A stretch of 7,335 bases of DNA. It comes from Patescibacteria group bacterium. GTDB taxonomy: Bacteria; Patescibacteriota; Minisyncoccia; Phycocordibacterales; UBA2100. The notes under the pieces are model-generated. The model ran no database searches, had not been told where the DNA came from, and worked only from the letters and a program-made list of their open reading frames with translations. The number at the start of each line of letters is the position of its first letter. The stretch's first letter is position 1. The stretch spans positions 1-7,335 of the forward strand of contig JANLHO010000047.1 of NCBI GenBank assembly GCA_024654485.1, written 5' to 3'. Made by a program: the position numbers and the translations under genes. This document shows positions 5,423 through 7,335 of this stretch, piece by piece.

Positions 5423-5451
5423 TTGCATTTATCGTACATCTCCGGTATATT
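5423..5451 (+). promoter_or_regulatory. Promoter for the rplC-rplD-rplW operon
   Basis: -35 TTGCAT (5423-5428), 17-bp spacer, -10 TATATT (5446-5451), starting nine bases after the upstream stop codon. Predicted start is near 5458, leaving a leader of about 140 nt before the L3 ATG. Confidence 0.65.
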
Positions 5452-5490
5452 CTCACCACCCACGTCGGCATAGGGCCGACCAATGGTGAG
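5452..5490. promoter_or_regulatory. Two-part inverted repeat at the rplC transcription start
   Basis: An outer pair CTCACCA (5452-5458)/TGGTGAG (5484-5490) encloses GTCGGC (5464-5469)/GCCGAC (5475-5480). The outer left arm lies between the -10 box and the predicted start, so the full structure forms only in DNA or in read-through RNA from upstream. The inner hairpin would sit at the 5' end of the leader. It could be an operator or a stability hairpin. Confidence 0.5.
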
Positions 5491-5495
5491 CTCAA

Positions 5496-5526
5496 GGAAG
5501 CCCGCCGTTGCGGGCGTTTCTATTTT
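5496..5526 (+). terminator. Terminator-like hairpin in the rplC leader (possible attenuator)
   Basis: GCCCGC (5500-5505), loop CGTT, GCGGGC (5510-5515), extendable by GGAA/TTTC with one bulged G, followed by the T-rich TATTTT (5521-5526). It lies downstream of the 5423-5451 promoter, so it would either attenuate the operon or end read-through from the exported-protein gene. Confidence 0.55.
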
Positions 5527-5629
5527 CACCCCGTTAGAAGCCAGTTTCTATCGGAGGTGTGGTAAAAGGGAGACGCAGGGGAAATCGCAACAATATCTTA
5601 TGGCAGACAAAGCTTCTAACGGGGTGAAA
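5524..5629 (+). promoter_or_regulatory. Three-segment switch-like leader of rplC
   Basis: Segment 1 (5524-5541) is perfectly complementary over 18 bases to segment 3 (5612-5629), which lies inside the L3 coding sequence (codons 5-10). Segment 1 also pairs with segment 2 (5545-5559): CACC/GGTG, CCG/CGG and TAGAA/TTCTA, with one bulge and one mismatch. Segments 2 and 3 are diverged copies of each other. The two pairings exclude each other. Pairing 1:3 puts the L3 start codon (5600-5602) inside a 70-nt loop; pairing 1:2 buries the GGAGG at 5553-5557. Function is inferred; it may instead be a REP-like palindrome partly overlapping the gene. Confidence 0.6.
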
Positions 5630-6256
5630 TTCATGCTTGGTACAAAAAGTCGAATGACGCAGATCTTCGACGAAAAAGGCACGGCTACGCCCGCGACGAT
5701 TGTCGTGGCCGGACCTCTCACGGTGACTCAGGTCAAATCCGGAGACGGGGACGGCTACGCCGGCATACAGGTGGGATTTGGCGCGCGCAAGGAGAAGAAC
5801 GTGAGCGCTCCCGTACGCGGACACCTCAAAGGTCTCGGGACGTTCCGCTACCTTCGTGAATTTCGCCTGCCTGCGCAGGACGGGGAGAGTCCGCCGGCCG
5901 GCGGAAAGCGCGGCGATTCCATAGATATTTCCATCTTTGCACCGGGCGACGTCGTCGCGGTCTCCGCTATCTCAAAAGGCAAGGGCTTTCAGGGCGTCGT
6001 GAAGCGACACGGCTTCCACGGCGGTCCGAGGAGCCACGGTCAGAAGAACAAAGAGCGCTCTCCCGGTTCTATCGGCGGCGGCGGACGTGCGGGCGGACGC
6101 GTGGTCAAGGGCATGCGCATGGCCGGACGAATGGGAGGGGACAGAGTTACCGTCACCAATCTGAAGGTCTTGCAGGTGGACAAGGAGACGAACACCATCG
6201 TAATCTCAGGGGCTATTCCCGGCCGCACCGGCACGCTCGTGGAAATACGCGGATAA
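5600..6256 (+). CDS. rplC: 50S ribosomal protein L3
   Basis: L3, 218 residues, an early-assembling 50S protein whose central loop reaches towards the peptidyl transferase centre. Conserved parts are 'KFMLGTKSRMTQIFDEKG' (10-27), 'GKGFQGVVKRHGF' (127-139), 'GPRSHGQKNKERSPGSIG' (142-159) and 'VVKGMRMAGRMGGDRVTVTN' (168-187). The loop reads SIGGGGRAGG where E. coli has SIGQNQTPG, so the glutamine methylated by PrmB in E. coli is absent. I chose ATG 5600. The normal L3 start corresponds to about residue 9, so MADKASNG is an extension, and codons 5-10 coincide with the right arm of the leader inverted repeat. Upstream in-frame starts would cover the leader hairpins. No Shine-Dalgarno sequence lies at normal distance; AGGGG (5577-5581) is 18 bases away. 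First gene of the rplC-rplD-rplW run. Confidence 0.97.
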   Translation: MADKASNGVKFMLGTKSRMTQIFDEKGTATPATIVVAGPLTVTQVKSGDGDGYAGIQVGFGARKEKNVSAPVRGHLKGLGTFRYLREFRLPAQDGESPPAGGKRGDSIDISIFAPGDVVAVSAISKGKGFQGVVKRHGFHGGPRSHGQKNKERSPGSIGGGGRAGGRVVKGMRMAGRMGGDRVTVTNLKVLQVDKETNTIVISGAIPGRTGTLVEIRG

Positions 6257-6313
6257 ATCCGAAATCCGAATATCGAAATCCGAAAAAATATGAAATCCGA
6301 AACCAAAAACCAG
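6255..6313. repeat. Heptanucleotide tandem repeat across the L3-L4 junction
   Basis: Period-7 units from 6255: AAATCCG, AAATCCG, AATATCG, AAATCCG, AAAAAAT. After the inserted ATG (6290-6292) come AAATCCG, AAACCAA and AAACCAG. The repeat starts on the L3 stop codon, fills the 33-bp intergenic gap and runs into the first codons of L4. Confidence 0.75.
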
Positions 6314-7090
6314 AAAAAGAATTTACCCGCGGCAGGTTTCCAGGATATGGAATCACCAATTTACAGCATGGCGGGGAAGAAGGTCGGAAGCATCAAGTTG
6401 CCGGAAAGCGTTTTCAGCGTGGCACGGAACGATTCTCTGATGCATCAGGTCGTTACTTCTATGCAGGACAACGCCCGCCGACCTGTAGCGCACACCAAGA
6501 TGCGCGGCGACGTTCGCGGTGGTGGCAAAAAGCCATGGCAGCAAAAGGGTACCGGACGCGCGCGCCACGGCTCCATAAGAAGCCCTATTTGGCGGGGAGG
6601 CGGAGTGACGCATGGTCCGCGCAACGACAAGATATATGCCCGCGCCATTCCGCGAAAAATGCGCGCCAAGGCGCTTTTCATGGCGCTGTCACGCAAGGTG
6701 AAAGACGGAGAGATAGCATTCGTAGAGTCCTTCGGCATCACGGAGCCGAATACAGCGTCCGCTAAGAAGACGCTCAATGCGCTCTCAGGAGCGGGCTTTG
6801 CGAAACTCGCAAGCAAGAAGCGCAATGCCGCGCTCATCGCCATCTCGGAGCCGAACGATGCTCTCAAGAAGAGCTTCCGCAACATAGGCAGCGTGTCGTG
6901 CACGGATGTGCGCAACCTGAATCCCGTAGATGTACTCCGCGCCACGTATCTTCTGATAGAAAATCCGGAGGCCGCGATAAAGATAGTGGAGCACCGCGCC
7001 TCCACGAAGCCGGTCAAGGCGGGCTACGCCACACCCGCGCGACCGAAGAAGTCTTCCGCCAAGGCCGGGACCAAGAGCGAACAAAAGTAA
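6290..7090 (+). CDS. rplD: 50S ribosomal protein L4 (extended at both ends)
   Basis: L4, 266 residues against about 201 in E. coli. It binds 23S rRNA, lines the exit tunnel and, in E. coli, represses the S10 operon. The tunnel loop is intact: 'GDVRGGGKKPWQQKGTGRAR' (73-92) and 'GSIRSPIWRGGGVTHGPRN' (94-112). The C-terminal half has 'SVSCTDVRNLNPVDVLRA' (201-218), as usual for L4. Residues from about 240 are a Lys/Ala-rich tail. Two starts are possible. ATG 6290 gives 19 extra residues (rich in K/N/E) encoded partly by the heptamer repeat and lacks a Shine-Dalgarno sequence. ATG 6347 gives a more usual N-terminus and has GGCAGG ten bases upstream. I keep 6290 because the frame is open and the gap to L3 is short, but 6347 is a real alternative. 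Confidence 0.95.
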   Translation: MKSETKNQKKNLPAAGFQDMESPIYSMAGKKVGSIKLPESVFSVARNDSLMHQVVTSMQDNARRPVAHTKMRGDVRGGGKKPWQQKGTGRARHGSIRSPIWRGGGVTHGPRNDKIYARAIPRKMRAKALFMALSRKVKDGEIAFVESFGITEPNTASAKKTLNALSGAGFAKLASKKRNAALIAISEPNDALKKSFRNIGSVSCTDVRNLNPVDVLRATYLLIENPEAAIKIVEHRASTKPVKAGYATPARPKKSSAKAGTKSEQK

Positions 7091-7102
7091 TCTATATTTC
7101 TT

Positions 7103-7335
7103 ATGGCATTCTTCGGCAAAAAATCCAAAAAAGAAGCATCACCCGCACCGGCTCCGGTGAAGGAGACGAAGTCTGCGCCGGCCGCTTCGGGAGCCGGCGA
7201 GTACGCCGGCGAGCGCGACGTCGCGCGCATCCTGCACAATCCCCGCATTACGGAGAAGGCGACCGGCGTGCAGCAGGGCGGGGTCTACACTTTTGACATT
7301 GCAGTAAAAGCATCAAAGCGCGAGGTCGTGGAGGC
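7103..7335 (+). CDS. rplW: 50S ribosomal protein L23 (3' partial)
   Basis: ATG 7103, 12 bases after the L4 stop; the frame stays open to the window end (77 complete codons). Residues 1-38 are a Lys/Ala/Pro-rich extension ('MAFFGKKSKKEASPAPAPVK'). The L23 core begins near 'DVARILHNPRITEKATG' and continues 'YTFDIAVKASKREVVEA', matching the first helix and strand of L23, which sits at the tunnel exit and docks trigger factor and SRP. Order L3-L4-L23 confirms the identity. No Shine-Dalgarno sequence is visible. Confidence 0.92.
   Translation, partial: MAFFGKKSKKEASPAPAPVKETKSAPAASGAGEYAGERDVARILHNPRITEKATGVQQGGVYTFDIAVKASKREVVE

Noticed and set aside
5483..5599. Upstream in-frame start for rplC
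   Set aside because: The added residues are not L3-like and the segment carries the leader hairpins; ATG 5600 is the better start.
6255..6313. CRISPR array
   Set aside because: Units are 7 bp with no spacers; it is a simple tandem repeat.

Overview
The window looks like a member of the Candidate Phyla Radiation (Patescibacteria), most likely a moderately GC-rich Parcubacteria lineage. The reasons are the secreted Cys-rich repeat protein ending in an Ig-like module, the signal-peptide/tail-fibre-like protein with 'PPNGNVDAPINVG' and 'VGIGTTNPG' modules, compact ribosomal protein genes with lysine/alanine-rich extensions, and start codons that mostly lack a nearby Shine-Dalgarno sequence. TGA is used as a normal stop (5412-5414), so there is no sign of the Gracilibacteria/Absconditabacteria code. 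The placement rests on recalled family resemblance, not on a search. All credible genes are on the + strand.

Layout. 2-754: 3' part of a secreted Cys-rich repeat protein. 755-942: intergenic, holding a 107-bp nested palindromic element (760-866) and a compact promoter. 943-1806: exported fibre/pilus-tip-like protein with a Cys-rich C-terminus. 1807-2205: about 400 bp without a gene, with a weak terminator-like hairpin, a good promoter (1967-1994) and a hairpin-rich leader. 2206-3408: EF-Tu (tuf), then a clear terminator. 3481-3627: a possible 48-residue protein. 3632-4195: GNAT acetyltransferase. 4326-4730: ribosomal protein S10 (rpsJ), then two terminators. 4923-5414: small membrane-anchored exported protein of unknown function. 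5423-5599: promoter and structured leader. 5600-6256 L3 (rplC), 6290-7090 L4 (rplD), 7103-7335 L23 (rplW, cut by the window end).

How the parts relate. The right half is the start of an S10/spc-type ribosomal operon, but S10 has been separated from L3 by an exported-protein gene with its own promoter and flanking terminators. tuf sits upstream of rpsJ, as in many bacteria, but with a GNAT gene between them and without rpsL, rpsG or fusA in view. The left end is a surface-protein locus that may serve attachment to a host or partner cell.

Most unusual signals. (1) The rplC leader holds three related segments that can form two mutually exclusive hairpins, one of them a perfect 18-bp pairing that encloses the L3 start codon, downstream of a promoter and a terminator-like hairpin. 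(2) Two exported-protein genes share the same promoter design: a 7-bp inverted repeat ending on the first T of the -10 box, then exactly 7 nt to the ATG, which predicts leaderless mRNAs. (3) The palindromic element at 760-866. (4) A 7-bp-period tandem repeat that runs across the L3-L4 junction into the L4 coding sequence. (5) Near absence of the tetranucleotide TCGA, which reshapes Ile codon choice even in EF-Tu.
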